From NCBI GenBank assembly GCA_958296065.1, contig CATQHX010000026.1, positions 36,989-100,988 on the forward strand: a stretch of DNA of 64,000 bases. Reading direction: 5' to 3'. Made by a program: the position numbers and the translations under genes. Under the pieces are notes generated by a model, which saw only the letters and a list, made by a program, of their open reading frames with translations, made no database searches and was not told where the DNA came from. How positions within the stretch are numbered: the stretch's first letter is position 1; each line of letters begins with the position of its first letter. Below are positions 26,697-35,511 of this stretch, one piece after another. Origin of the DNA: Vicinamibacterales bacterium. GTDB taxonomy: Bacteria > Acidobacteriota > Vicinamibacteria > Vicinamibacterales > UBA8438.

Positions 26697-27313
26697 TAGT
26701 CGCCATGCACCACCTGTCGCGCCAGCGGCGGAAGCGAGGCGAGGAGGGAGACGGCCTTCGGCAGCAGCTCCAGGCGCCGGTGCAGGAGAGACACCGTCAG
26801 GCGGTCGAACTCGTCCTGGTCTTCCCTCCCCTCGATGATCGCTGCATAGCGCTCGAACGCCGCCCGCTTGCGCCCCTCGTCGAGAGCGAACCATCCGGTC
26901 GCGGTGTCACGGAGACCGGGCCGCCCGCGAAGCAAGGCGTGCAGCCGACCGAGCGTATGGCCGGCCTGAGCCATCTCCGAGCGCGAGAGCGCAATCCCGG
27001 AAGTCGCCTCGGGAAAGTACTCGAAGAGCGCAAGGGCCAGATCCCCCTGCGACCAGAGGAGCTCACCGGAGACGGAAGGGATAATCCGCGGCACCGGCAC
27101 CCCCGCGGCCCGTGCCTCCTGCGACAGCTCCAACGCCGCCGCCTCACCGGCGAGGTCGGCATCGGACGGGTACTGCTTCAGGAAGTAGTCCGCCGCGGAT
27201 GTGCGTACCCGCCAGTTCGTGGTGCCCATGCCCCTCGCGATTCGAACGACGGAGCGCACTTCGCGGCCGTAGTTCATTGAGACCGCGTCGGCCAGGTGCG
27301 CCGTTGTCTTCAC
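26697..27313 (-). pseudogene. Aminoglycoside phosphotransferase/homoserine kinase II-like, C-terminally truncated
   Basis: From ATG 27313 the frame reads an APH-type kinase N-lobe (NWRVRTSAADYFLKQYP with the ATP-binding Lys) and C-lobe helices, up to RQVVHGDYS, the start of the Brenner catalytic loop (HGDxxxxN). Homology then ends at about 26697, so the catalytic Asn and the DFD motif are missing. The truncation point coincides with the putative IS end. Confidence 0.65.
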
Positions 27314-27351
27314 GAGACCATAGTGGCACCATCGTGCTACGGTTGCTCACC

Positions 27352-27801
27352 ATGCCATCGCTAACTCGATCCGCTCGACAGCAGCGCGTCGGCCGCTCGT
27401 CCTTACGATGCTCGTGGCCATCGCCGCGGGGTTCCCTCGCGCCAGCGCCGGCCGCCACACAGACCGAGGCAGCGGACGGGTTCGTCCCGGTGACCGACGC
27501 GATGCTCCAGGACCCTGCCCCCGGCGACTGGCTGACGTGGCGCCGGACGCTGGACGGCTGGGGCTACAGCCCGCTGGACCAGATCGATCGGGACAACGTC
27601 GGCGATCCGCGCATGGTGTGGACACGCGCGCTGGCCCCCGGACGGCAGGAGGGCACCCCGCTGGCTTACGGCGGGGTCCTCTACATGCCGCAGGCGAGCG
27701 ACGTGATCGAGGCGGTCGACGCGGCGACCGGCGACCTGAAATGGGCGCACCGGCGCGATCTGCCGGAGGACGTCTACGACTTCGTAGGCACGGCCGGATA
27801 G
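27352..27801 (+). pseudogene. PQQ-dependent alcohol dehydrogenase, N-terminal fragment
   Basis: The frame reads DWLTWRRTLDGWGYSPLDQI, then LAYGGVLYMPQASDVIEAVD and DLKWAHRRDLPEDVYDF, the first blades of a quinoprotein methanol/ethanol dehydrogenase. The signal peptide (LVAIAAGFPRASA near 27415) is in a different frame, and the sequence ends after about 150 codons of an expected 550 or more. Confidence 0.65.
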
Positions 27802-27931
27802 AGGTGAGATCATTTGTGCATGGATAGCAACGCACGGACGACGACGACGACAGCGACGATGATGACACGGCCGGAGGTGAGCGGCATACGCGGATCCGGT
27901 ACCGGCCGTCAAAGCCGCCAAGCCGCCCACC

Positions 27932-29206
27932 ATGGCGGCATTGGTCCGGGACGTCAGGATGCGCCGCGTCGCCGACCCCCGCCAACCGGTTCTGACAGGC
28001 CTGCTGCTGATCACGATCGACGCCGACGTACGGATGGTCCGCCAGCAAGCCCGGTACCAGGAAATTCTCGATGGACTGCATCATCGGCGGGAGCGCGAGC
28101 TGCGGTCCATCCGGCTGGAGGGAGAAGCCAATCAGTGGTGGGACATGCGTGCCGAATCGCTCGAGGCGTACGAGGAGTTCCTGGCCGACTACAACCGCGC
28201 GGTCGAAGAGCTGCAGTCGAGTAGCGGTTTCCTGGGTGCGCTCGGCAGTTTGATCGTAGGGGTGATCGGGACCGCCCTGGGAGGACCGCTAGTCGGAGCC
28301 GCCATGGCCGGGGCGATCGGAACAGCCATCAACGGTGGTACGGTCGGTGACGTTCTGTTTGCAGCCGGATTCAGCGCCGGCGCCGCGTACGTAACCATCT
28401 CGGCTCTGGACGCTCTGACGAACGGGCGTACCGCGATCGAGATCAGACCGAGCAGCGATGACGTCGCAATAGCCACTGACGGCGCAGGTGCCAGCCGTCA
28501 ACAGGCTGATGCGTTCCCGCTGCCGAGCGAGATCACCCCAGATGTCGGCACGGGTGGCGAGGCCCCGCAAGGAGACCTCGATAGCGGGTCTCGAGCAGCC
28601 GCCAGTGAGAGTCTCCGCACGCCGCCACGAGCCGGCGAGGCCGACGCTCTCAGTACCGACGACAACCACGGTACCGACGACAACCACGGTCTGACGTTGC
28701 TCAAGCGCGCAGAGAGGTGGGCGATCGAGGAGCACCACCAGCGCCGGCATCCGAACGATGGAAAGACCTGTCTATACGGAGTGCCCAAAGCGTGCTGGTT
28801 CAATCAGAACGGGGAGTTGATCGAGTTCGACGATGACGGGCACTGGCACGCGGCCGAATTGCGAGCGCCTGCTTTCCAGGCGCGCCAGCCCCTTCAACTC
28901 GACAATCCGCCTCTCATCGATGATCCTCCTATCCAGCCAAGCTGGCTATCGCCCATTGACTTGCTCGCTGGAGGCGGAGGACTGGTACTGTCGAAAATCA
29001 GCAAGTCGACGATCCTGAATGTCCTGACGGCGTTCAACCTGACCCAGGCTTCCGTGCCCGTCAATATCGTCACGAAGAGTGTGCCGCTGGCGGGACAGGT
29101 CGTGCAGGACGCCCGGCGTACGGCCCAGATCGCTCGCACCCTCCAGCATCTCTTACGGCGGCCACCGGCCAAGTTCAGGCCGCCCCCTGGTCCCAAGCTC
29201 AAGTGA
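27932..29206 (+). CDS. Unknown protein with glycine-zipper membrane segment
   Basis: 424 residues, no family recognised. The N-terminal 100 residues are charged and helical (QEILDGLHHRRERELRSI). Residues about 105-160 are a Gly/Ala-rich hydrophobic segment (GVIGTALGGPLVGAAMAGAI), then a disordered Ser/Asp-rich linker of about 90 residues containing an 18-bp tandem duplication, then a compact C-terminal part (HHQRRHPNDGKTCLYGVPKA, FNQNGELIEFDDDGHWH) and a final hydrophobic stretch near 345-375. The layout (zipper segment, variable linker, distinct C-terminal domain) recalls polymorphic toxins or their carriers, but no toxin fold is identified. ATG 27959 and 28034 are alternative starts. Confidence 0.6.
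   Translation: MAALVRDVRMRRVADPRQPVLTGLLLITIDADVRMVRQQARYQEILDGLHHRRERELRSIRLEGEANQWWDMRAESLEAYEEFLADYNRAVEELQSSSGFLGALGSLIVGVIGTALGGPLVGAAMAGAIGTAINGGTVGDVLFAAGFSAGAAYVTISALDALTNGRTAIEIRPSSDDVAIATDGAGASRQQADAFPLPSEITPDVGTGGEAPQGDLDSGSRAAASESLRTPPRAGEADALSTDDNHGTDDNHGLTLLKRAERWAIEEHHQRRHPNDGKTCLYGVPKACWFNQNGELIEFDDDGHWHAAELRAPAFQARQPLQLDNPPLIDDPPIQPSWLSPIDLLAGGGGLVLSKISKSTILNVLTAFNLTQASVPVNIVTKSVPLAGQVVQDARRTAQIARTLQHLLRRPPAKFRPPPGPKLK
28653..28688 (+). repeat. 18-bp perfect tandem duplication
   Basis: GTACCGACGACAACCACG occurs twice in a row inside the linker of the unknown protein and adds the peptide TDDNHG twice in frame. Recent slippage is likely. Confidence 0.8.
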
Positions 29207-29269
29207 GGGATGGTGATCCTGCAGCGCCGGCTCGCCTCGTCGCCCCGAGGCGGGCAACCATCGCGACCG

Positions 29270-29395
29270 GTCTGCAGGTCCTGGAGGCGATGATGGAGGC
29301 GGACCGGGAATGCTGTGTGGCCCGAAGGGGCGCCATCAGGCCCGCGTGGCGCGGCGCCAGTGTCGACAGCCAGGTGACGCTCGGCGGACGGTAGG
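29270..29395 (+). pseudogene. IS256-family transposase, N-terminal fragment
   Basis: Overlapping frames read LEAMMEAD, LCGPKGRHQARVA and SQVTLGGR, which line up with the start of mutator-type IS256 transposases (MMEAEV..LCGP.G......V..G...G.VTLGGRRV). Only about 40 codons and at least two frame changes remain. Confidence 0.45.
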
Positions 29396-29921
29396 TCCTG
29401 CTCGAAGCGGGCCTTGCGGTCGCCCCGCATCCAGTTCGCCAAGTCGGACTGGTCCTCGCGCACGGTTGACAGCAGCCGGCCCCGCAGCTCGTCGTCGCTG
29501 ACTGTCGCCCGCTCGGTCACACGGCCGAGCGGCACGCCGGGCTGAGCCAGTTCGCCGGGCCATTTCTGAGCAGGATGAAGTTCGTCGACGAGCAAGGCCG
29601 AGGGGACGTCGCCGACGCTGTCGGCGCTGCGGGCCTACCGCGAACACCGCGCGGTGGGACGCCGCGGCGTTCCGCCCCATGCGCCGCTCGACTTCGCCCC
29701 GGCGGCACTGCAGCCGCTCATCCGCCATGACGGCGTGACGGACCGGGACCGCAAGACTCACCCTCTACCACGACCTCACCTCCGGCGTACGCGACCATCG
29801 GCCGGGGACCCGACAACTGCTTGCGCGCCATCGGCCTGCGGGTGCTCGCCGGTCAGGGCGCACAACGTCATGGTTGCGTCCTCCGGATCGCGAGGAGCCA
29901 CCGGCGGGTGCCGGCGGGGCA
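29396..29921. other. Degenerate stretch with short coherent peptides
   Basis: On the minus strand, 29400-29595 reads a natural-looking peptide (LGRVTERATVSDDELRGRLL, DQSDLANWMRGDRKARFEQ) of unknown origin, and 29800-29870 reads MTLCALTGEHPQADGAQ, similar in position and start context to the small gene at 25225-25416. No complete gene is seen. Confidence 0.3.
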
Positions 29922-30515
29922 TCAGGCACCGCCCCGCACCGCCGGCGAGGAGCCCGCCTCGCGAAGTGCCCGCTCATAGAGCTGGCGGCGCTCGTGCAGC
30001 CAGTCCGCCATGCGATCCCAGTTGCCCCGATCACGGGAATCGGTCTTCAGGAACGACGGCCCCCAAGCCTGCCACTCGACGTTGTCCGTCCAGCATCTCC
30101 GCGCCTTGGGTCTCTGCTCGCAACCATTCCACGCTCGGTGCCACTGCCGGCCTGCGCATCCTCTTCCGAATCGCCGCGTTCCTGGGTGAAGTAGACCCCC
30201 ACGCCATCCACGGCGACGTACTGGCAGACGCGGCAACCAGCCGCCTCAACGCGGTGGAAGACATTGCTGCGCGCGTAGCCAGGCGGCGCTTCGCCCTCAT
30301 GCCGCTTCGAGACGTGGGTTCAGAAGTCTCGCCGGAACCGGCCGAGTTCCGTCAACTCGCGGCGACTGCACCGTGTCCTGCACCCGGCGGTCCCAGTCGT
30401 TCGGGCGCTCCAGCACCTCGAACACCGGCGCCAGGGGCGAGTTCCCGATCTTCGTCGAGCGAGACCGCGTCCACTGTCCGGTCGACAGCTCTTGCAGACC
30501 CGCGATGAAGCGCAA
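29922..30515 (-). pseudogene. Frameshifted gene with a DUF4268-like tail
   Basis: A leftward start at ATG 30515 (MRFIAGLQELSTGQWTRSRS) lies 34 bases after the integrase stop. The sense then passes through two further frames (SNVFHRVEAAGCRVCQYVAV near 30200-30270) and ends with DSRDRGNWDRMADWLHERRQ near 29950-30020. The D..NW......WL.E.. pattern resembles the C-terminus of DUF4268 proteins, often found with restriction or defence genes. At least three frameshifts. Confidence 0.35.
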
Positions 30516-30548
30516 CGGCGGCCCAAGCCCGGCCTCGTTCGCGTCCCG

Positions 30549-31524
30549 TCAGATCACGATGCGTTCGATCTCGTCGAGCGTGACCGTGTCCGCCGTCCGG
30601 TCGTACAGCTTCGTCGTCCTGGGCGACGCGTGGCCGGCAATCTGTTGCGCGTGCTCGAGCGTACCCCCGTTCGACAGATATGCCGTGATGCCCGTCGCCC
30701 GGAACGTGTGGCAGCACGTCGACGCCGGCAGACCCGCGGCCGCCGCCCGGCGTTTGATCATCGCCAGCACCACGCGACGCGTCAGCGACCGGCCGCTCAG
30801 GCGGCCCGACCGGTTTACGCTCTGAAACAGCAGCGCCTTCGCGTCCTCGATCCTGCTGGCCACCAGATACGCATCCACGGCGGCCTCGGCGCGGTGATGG
30901 GCCGCACGTCGTGACGCTTGCCGCCCTTCTCGTGCAGCCGCAGCCACCCCCGAGTCCCCTGCCGGAAATAGTCCTGACGCCGCATCCCCACGACCGCGCT
31001 CACACGCGCGAAGCTGTACACCATCACGCTCAGTAGAGCCCGGTCACGAAGACCGACCAGCGACCCCGCGTCGATCCCGTCGAGCAACGCCCGCGTCTCG
31101 GCCGGCGTCAGCACCGGCGTCGCCCCTTTAGTCACCACGTGCTTCGGGCCCCGGACCGCTGCGGCCGGATTCGCCGGCAGCACCTGGTGGACGACCAGCC
31201 AGTCGCACAGCACCCGGATGGCGGCCAGGTGCTGCTTCACAGTCGGCGCCGACCCCGGATGCGTGCGGATGTAGGCCGCCACGTGCAGCGGCGCGATCGC
31301 GCGCAGGCCGAGGCCCCGAGCCGCACACCACGTCAGGAACTGCCCCACCGCCCGCCCGTACGCCGCCCGCGTCCGCCCGTTGGCGATCGAGGCCGCGAAG
31401 AACTCCAGGAACCGCTCGACGGCCACCGGTCCCGCGTCCAAATTACCGCCGGCAGCGCCATGCCCGCCGACCCGGTGCGCGCGGCCGGCGGACGGGCGAC
31501 CGCCGGAACCAGAGCCTCGCTCAT
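30549..31524 (-). pseudogene. Tyrosine recombinase/integrase, frameshifted
   Basis: Phage-type integrase read leftward. The N-terminal start MSEALVPAVARPP at 31524 overlaps the upstream stop (ATGA). The core-binding domain (VERFLEFFAASIANGRTRAAY) and the first catalytic Arg region (ALLSVMVYSFARVSAVVGMR) lie in a second frame to about 30900, then a third frame gives the HxxR box (CHTFRATGITAYL), GHASPRTTKLYDRT with the tyrosine, and the stop at 30549. Both frame changes could be sequencing indels in GC runs; if so the enzyme would be complete at about 320 residues. A remnant of its C-terminus also sits beside a tRNA fragment at 51.9 kb. Confidence 0.65.
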
Positions 31525-32096
31525 CCTGAGCTCCCCTCCCCCGCCACGAGCGCTTCGAAGCGCTCGTAGTCGTGGTTCAGCGCCTGCGCCAGCGCCACCA
31601 GCTTCACCACGGCCTCCTTCGCGCCCGCGTAGCGCACCTCGATCCGGTCGCGCTCGACCACCACGCCCGCCGGCAGGCCCGACAGACGCCCGCGGAGCGC
31701 TTCTGCCGGAACCGTCACCCGGATGCCGGTCAGCCGCGCCTTCCGCAGCTCGGACATCAGATGCGCGCGACGGACCTGCTCCACGCGAAACTCCGTGCCC
31801 TCTCGGTACGACCGCAGCTGCCGCAGCAGCTTGGTGCGCGGGAGCGTCCGCGCATACCCGGTCAGATCAGCCCCGAACGTGTGCATCAACTGCGCCGCGC
31901 GCGACCGCGACACCCCGAACAGATGCTCGATGTCGCGACGCGTGAGCAGCTCCCGGTCCAGGGCCTCGAGCTGCCGAATGGCGTCCGGGACGGCGAGCAG
32001 CCACCGCGGCCTAGCGGGCACCGGTCGTGCCTTTCCCCTGCAATTGCTGCTCGGAGTGCGAGTTGGAGAGGTCGGGCATGCTCGGTTCCTCGACAT
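31521..32096 (-). CDS. DNA-binding partner protein of the integrase
   Basis: 191 residues from ATG 32096, overlapping the integrase start by 4 bases, so both are coupled. The N-terminus is Pro/Arg-rich. At about residues 40-65 a helix-turn-helix-like segment is seen (RELLTRRDIEHLFGVSRSRA), followed by a helical region and a C-terminal half with mixed strands (LTGIRVTVPAEALRGRLSGL). This may serve as an excisionase or architectural factor for the recombinase; that role is inferred from position. A longer frame extends upstream but is antisense-like and unlikely to be used. Confidence 0.55.
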   Translation of the reverse strand: MSRNRACPTSPTRTPSSNCRGKARPVPARPRWLLAVPDAIRQLEALDRELLTRRDIEHLFGVSRSRAAQLMHTFGADLTGYARTLPRTKLLRQLRSYREGTEFRVEQVRRAHLMSELRKARLTGIRVTVPAEALRGRLSGLPAGVVVERDRIEVRYAGAKEAVVKLVALAQALNHDYERFEALVAGEGSSG

Positions 32097-32343
32097 CGCG
32101 AGGGGTGCACGCCGCCCAAGGGGTGCAGATTCAACACGACCGCAGCCGGCCGCCGCGTGTTCGGCATCTTCGCCGAGCGTGTCGAGCGTGCGCCATCCAG
32201 GCGCGAACGCGGCGTTGGCTTCGCGCCTCCGTCGGTTCGTTGCAGGAGCTCTGGAGCGGCGCACGCCAGAGTCGGCGCGCGTGTTGCGATGGAGGAGGCG
32301 AAGGGGGCTCCAACCCGAGGCTGCTCGCCCTCTCGCGACGATA

Positions 32344-32934
32344 TCAGCGAGACAACATCCGGAAACCCAGGTTCCTGTATAGCCCCGGCGCTGTCTCCTT
32401 GAGATCTCGGGCGAACTTCCCCACGCTGCTGACCTGAAGAAAGGACGCGTCTTGTAGTCCTCCGAGCACGAGCAAGTCGAACGCGGCGGACTCCAGCCAG
32501 ACGACATCCTCCTTGTACCCACAGACGGCCAGCGCCTGGGTGCGATCGAGGAACTTCTTCAGATCGCGACGGTGCGTGGCGAACGTGCCACAGGAGCCGA
32601 AGTGAATGACGCGGCCCTTGCAACGACCTTCGAGCCGCTCCGCCAGCTCATCCAGAGTCACCGAAGTCTCCCCTACTCTGATGACGCCGGGGTCTCCATG
32701 GAAGGCGAGATAGAGAATCGGGTGCGTCTTCTCGAATGACGGTTTAGACCACCTATTCAGATAGAAGTCGAACTCCTCGCGCGTGCTGACGTCGAAACGG
32801 AGGTACGGAACGTTGATGTCCTTCAACGTCTCCAGGAGGCGCAGCACCGGCTCCACACTGGTCCGGTCCTTGACACCCCACCATGGGCCTTCCAGGCAGA
32901 ACACACCCTTCTTCTGGTCCTTCTTCTTCGCCAT
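32344..32934 (-). CDS. Caspase-like (CHAT-type) protein, DUF6642-like
   Basis: 196 residues from ATG 32934. The fold pattern is that of a small caspase/CHAT-like peptidase: strand-rich N-terminus (KKGVFCLEGPWWG), YLRFDVSTREEFDFYL, then the putative catalytic His in ILYLAFHGDPGVIRVG (about 73-88) and the putative catalytic Cys in VIHFGSCGTFATHRRDL (about 109-125). It resembles the small DUF6642-type proteins. The role is unknown; caspase-like peptidases are recurrent effectors in bacterial defence. It is intact and has ordinary codon use, in a region where most other genes are broken. It is not in an obvious operon, but a chain of small genes ends just upstream. Confidence 0.65.
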   Translation of the reverse strand: MAKKKDQKKGVFCLEGPWWGVKDRTSVEPVLRLLETLKDINVPYLRFDVSTREEFDFYLNRWSKPSFEKTHPILYLAFHGDPGVIRVGETSVTLDELAERLEGRCKGRVIHFGSCGTFATHRRDLKKFLDRTQALAVCGYKEDVVWLESAAFDLLVLGGLQDASFLQVSSVGKFARDLKETAPGLYRNLGFRMLSR

Positions 32935-33155
32935 TCGTCACTTCCCCGTCGGCTTCCGCCGGCACGCGGCTGGCGTCGGTCAGTTCGAACGATCCGTCGC
33001 CGCAGGTCCGCCTTGAGCACCTCGTGGTCGATGACCCGCACGTCCGGCACACGTCCGCCCTGGCAGTCCCGTGTCGAGTGCTCCCGGTCGAACCGCCACA
33101 GATGACCGTGCGACCGCCACGGGCACGCCGGGACCACGAGCTTCTGCTCCGCCAT
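32823..33155 (-). CDS. Small hypothetical protein, possibly frameshifted
   Basis: From ATG 33155, overlapping the upstream stop (TGATG), the frame reads MAEQKLVVPACPWRSHGHLW and RVIDHEVLKADLRRRI, which look natural. After about base 32995 the frame becomes Arg-rich and overlaps the next gene, whereas a neighbouring frame reads DGSFELTDASRVPAEADGE. A frameshift near 33000 is likely. Unknown function. Confidence 0.3.
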   Translation of the reverse strand: MAEQKLVVPACPWRSHGHLWRFDREHSTRDCQGGRVPDVRVIDHEVLKADLRRRIVRTDRRQPRAGGSRRGSDEWRRRRTRRRVCSAWKAHGGVSRTGPVWSRCCASWRR

Positions 33156-33391
33156 CACGCCTGTCGATGCGTCTCGAGCCCCTCGGCCAGCCGGCGGCCG
33201 AGGACCGCCTCGACCGGCCCGTCGCCGACGGCCGCCAGCCGCGTACCGTAGACCCGCCACCTACCGCCACCGTCGAACGCCGCATACCCGCGCGCCACGT
33301 CAATCGCCACGCCCAGCGACGGAAACACCGACCACACCCACTGCCGAGGCCGGCCCCGTGCTCGCCACCCCACCGCGTACAACGCGCTCAC
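33155..33391 (-). CDS. Small hypothetical protein
   Basis: 78 residues from GTG 33391, overlapping the preceding stop by 4 bases (GTGA) and the following start (TGATG). It has mixed strands (WVWSVFPSLGVAIDVARGYA, RWRVYGTRLAAVGDG) and a final helix. No family is recognised. Tight overlaps with two neighbours make it part of a translationally coupled chain of small genes. Confidence 0.45.
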   Translation of the reverse strand: MSALYAVGWRARGRPRQWVWSVFPSLGVAIDVARGYAAFDGGGRWRVYGTRLAAVGDGPVEAVLGRRLAEGLETHRQA

Positions 33392-33600
33392 CAGCCGTCA
33401 CCCCGCGGCGGCTCGTCACCATCGTCCGCGTTGACCGCGCTGCACTGCACCGGGTACTCCGCCGCCCCGAACAGCTCCCGCTGCCGCAGCGCCGCGTCCA
33501 CCTCGGCCGGCGTCGCCGCGCGGAACCCGCCGCCGGCGTCCACCTCGATCACGAACAGCCCGCGGCCCCGGCCGAGCACCCGCCAGCGACGTTCAGGCAT
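33388..33600 (-). CDS. Small hypothetical protein
   Basis: 70 residues from ATG 33600, with a good RBS (AGGAAGG) just upstream. It reads RRWRVLGRGRGLFVIEVDAG, then a helix (ATPAEVDAALRQRELFGAA) and an acidic tail. No family is recognised. First member of the coupled chain 33600 to 32823. Confidence 0.45.
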   Translation of the reverse strand: MPERRWRVLGRGRGLFVIEVDAGGGFRAATPAEVDAALRQRELFGAAEYPVQCSAVNADDGDEPPRGDGW

Positions 33601-33604
33601 CCTT

Positions 33605-33816
33605 CCTGGCAGCGATCGCGGTCCCGGGCCGCGGCCGAACGAGTAAGCCTCGCCGAGCTCGAACTGCGCGTCGGGGTCGCCCTCTTGGCCGCCTGCCGGT
33701 ATCGGGCGACTGCTTCGGAGACCTCGGCATCCGTTATATCCTGCTGAGCGGCCATGCCGCCAGCGCCGCTGGCGATCGCCAGCATCAGCGTGGGTGATGA
33801 GGACCGGCGTGCGCAT
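33605..33816 (-). pseudogene. Sel1-repeat secreted protein fragment, frameshifted
   Basis: From ATG 33816 a signal peptide spread over two frames (MRTPVLIT, then LMLAIASGAGGMAAQ) leads to EVSEAVARYRQAAK and GDPDAQFELGEAYSFGRG, one Sel1 repeat. Two frameshifts and loss of further repeats. Confidence 0.5.
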
Positions 33817-33936
33817 GTCAGCCTCCTGCTTCCCTTTCGTGCAGCGCACCCGCTGACCGCAGCGCCAAGACCGGCGTCCGGATATGGCGACGCGAGCACG
33901 GTGCGCGAGCTCCGTGATGTAGAGTTCGCTCCGGGG

Positions 33937-34224
33937 ATGCTCTCTGAACAGCAGCTCGTGATCCTTCGCTCCGAACCGGCCGCCAATCGCGTGGCGAAGG
34001 CGATCTCGTTGGCCGGAGTCACGCAAACGGTCCTGGCGGAGGCTGTCGGCTTGACGCAGCCCTACGTCAGCGATGTCCCGCGGGGGCGGTACCAGACGAT
34101 CACCGTCGAGAACGCTAGGAAGTTCGCACGGTTCTTCGGCTGCGGAATAGAGGACTTGTTTCCGGCGCCTGATGAGGAGCCTCCGCGCGGCCCTTCCGAG
34201 ACGGTCCAGCACTTCAAACCTTGA
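33937..34224 (+). CDS. XRE-family transcriptional regulator
   Basis: 95 residues from ATG 33937. A Cro/C1-type helix-turn-helix lies at about 20-75 (NRVAKAISLAGVTQTVLAEA, VGLTQPYVSDVPRGRYQTIT, NARKFARFFGCGIEDLFP), the usual length and ending for small XRE repressors. It is divergent from the Sel1/small-gene chain, with the shared upstream region at 33817-33936, so it may regulate that chain. Confidence 0.75.
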   Translation: MLSEQQLVILRSEPAANRVAKAISLAGVTQTVLAEAVGLTQPYVSDVPRGRYQTITVENARKFARFFGCGIEDLFPAPDEEPPRGPSETVQHFKP

Positions 34225-34388
34225 GGTGGTCGACGATGGTTTGCCCAGACGGATGTCCTCGCCTCCCGTGACCTCGCCCTCGGGACGGTCCCCTCCCCTA
34301 TTCGGGTGATGCCCTTCGTCGAGCCGACCGCGGCCGGCACCCTTCGGGAGCAGAACTCCCCCGCTCCGTCCAGTTGACCGAACCGGGC

Positions 34389-34598
34389 TTATCGGACTCC
34401 GCGCTTGTGCTCCAGGTAGTCGACCGCCGCCCGCATCTCGTCAGCGTCCCACGTCGTCCAGTCGTCGCTCTCTGGTAACCCCGGCGCCCCAGTGTTTCGG
34501 CCCGAGGCGACTATTCGGATCATCAGACGCTCTGAGCCGTAGTGCTGGCACAGGGCCAGGAACCGGCGCGTCAAGGCGACGGACGGAAGCTCGTTCAC
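34389..34598 (-). CDS. Small hypothetical protein
   Basis: 69 residues from GTG 34598. It reads LTRRFLALCQHYGSERLMIR and ends with an acidic/aromatic segment (DDWTTWDADEMRAAVDYLEH). No family is recognised. Natural composition suggests a real gene, but the evidence is limited to that. Confidence 0.4.
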   Translation of the reverse strand: MNELPSVALTRRFLALCQHYGSERLMIRIVASGRNTGAPGLPESDDWTTWDADEMRAAVDYLEHKRGVR

Positions 34599-34670
34599 TA
34601 AATGAGCTATTCCATTGCCCCGACAAATGTTCAGCCGAGGAACTGCAGATCCTGATTCCAGGCTGGCCTG

Positions 34671-34699
34671 GGTTCATCCCCGCGCGCGTGGACGGCCGA
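34671..34699 (-). repeat. Solitary CRISPR-type repeat copy
   Basis: GGTTCATCCCCGCGCGCGTG is nearly identical to the first 20 bases of the repeat in the array at 14.4 kb. No second copy is seen one period (61 bp) away on either side. It may be a relic of an array or a repeat carried with a transposed segment. Confidence 0.55.
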
Positions 34700-35139
34700 G
34701 ACGGTCTGGACCCGCCGCGAGCCGTGTCCACGCTGGAACTCGGCCGGACGGGCGGAGACGCCGGGCTGGGCGCGCTCGACGACGACGCCCGCACCCGCGG
34801 CGCTGGGCGGCAACACGCGGGCGACCTAAGGGCTCTGATCGATACAACTTTGCCAAGTTCCGCGACGCGCCTGCCCATGCCTGCGACGTCATCGTCCAAG
34901 AAGGCGGCAACGTTATTTCCGTCACTGTCCTAAGCGTCGCAGTGGAACCGGTTCCGGAGCTGGTGCGAGGAACGCGGCGTCGCCGATCCGCTCGCCGCCG
35001 GCGCGGCGCAGGTGGCCGCCTTCCTCGCCGAGCGGGCCGAGACCCGCAAGCTGTCGACGGTGCAGGCCTCGGCGGCGGCGATCGCGGCCGCGGCGGGCTC
35101 GCCGGGCGGACCCGACGAAGACGCCGCTGGTCCCGGACA
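34700..35139. other. Gene-free stretch
   Basis: Only low-complexity, Arg/Ala-rich frames on both strands; nothing recognised beyond the isolated CRISPR-type repeat at its left edge. Confidence 0.35.
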
Positions 35140-35382
35140 CTACGCGGTGCGGTCCGCGACGGCCCGGACCGCGTCCTTCGCGCCGCGAATGAGGCCGAGC
35201 AGCCGCGGGTCGTCGCCCGGCCGGACCTTCATGGCGCGCTCGATCCGGTCGAGCGCCGCGATCGCGTCGTTGATGGCCGCCTGCAGGTCGGTGATGGGGA
35301 CCGGCTGCTGGTCGTCGCTCTGGAGCGCGCGCCGGATCGAGGACCGGATCGCCGCCGCGGCCGGGGACTTCGAGGTGGTCAT
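35140..35382 (-). CDS. Small helical protein
   Basis: 80 residues from ATG 35382, overlapping the preceding small gene (ATGA). Predicted to be all-helical: PAAAAIRSSIRRAL, DLQAAINDAIAALDRIERAM, LLGLIRGAKDAVRAVADRTA. No family is recognised. It is coupled to a DUF1640-like N-terminal peptide upstream. Confidence 0.45.
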   Translation of the reverse strand: MTTSKSPAAAAIRSSIRRALQSDDQQPVPITDLQAAINDAIAALDRIERAMKVRPGDDPRLLGLIRGAKDAVRAVADRTA

Positions 35383-35495
35383 CCAAGCACCCGGGTCTCG
35401 AGGCTGTCGTGGATCGCCCTGGTGATGACCTCGGCCTGGTCGCGGGCGACGCCGCCGGCGGCGAGCAGCCGGGCGACGGCGAGCGTGTTGAACAT
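35379..35495 (-). CDS. Short DUF1640/CCDC90-like N-terminal peptide
   Basis: 38 residues starting MFNTLAVARLLAAGGVARDQ and continuing AEVITRAIHDSLETRVLG, matching the conserved N-terminus of DUF1640 coiled-coil proteins (MFDTLAVARSLTDAGFE..QA.AI). The usual long coiled coil and C-terminal TM helix are absent, so it is either a truncated gene or a mini-version. Its stop overlaps the next start. Confidence 0.45.
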   Translation of the reverse strand: MFNTLAVARLLAAGGVARDQAEVITRAIHDSLETRVLG

Positions 35496-35511
35496 CGAGG
35501 CAGCCTACCAC

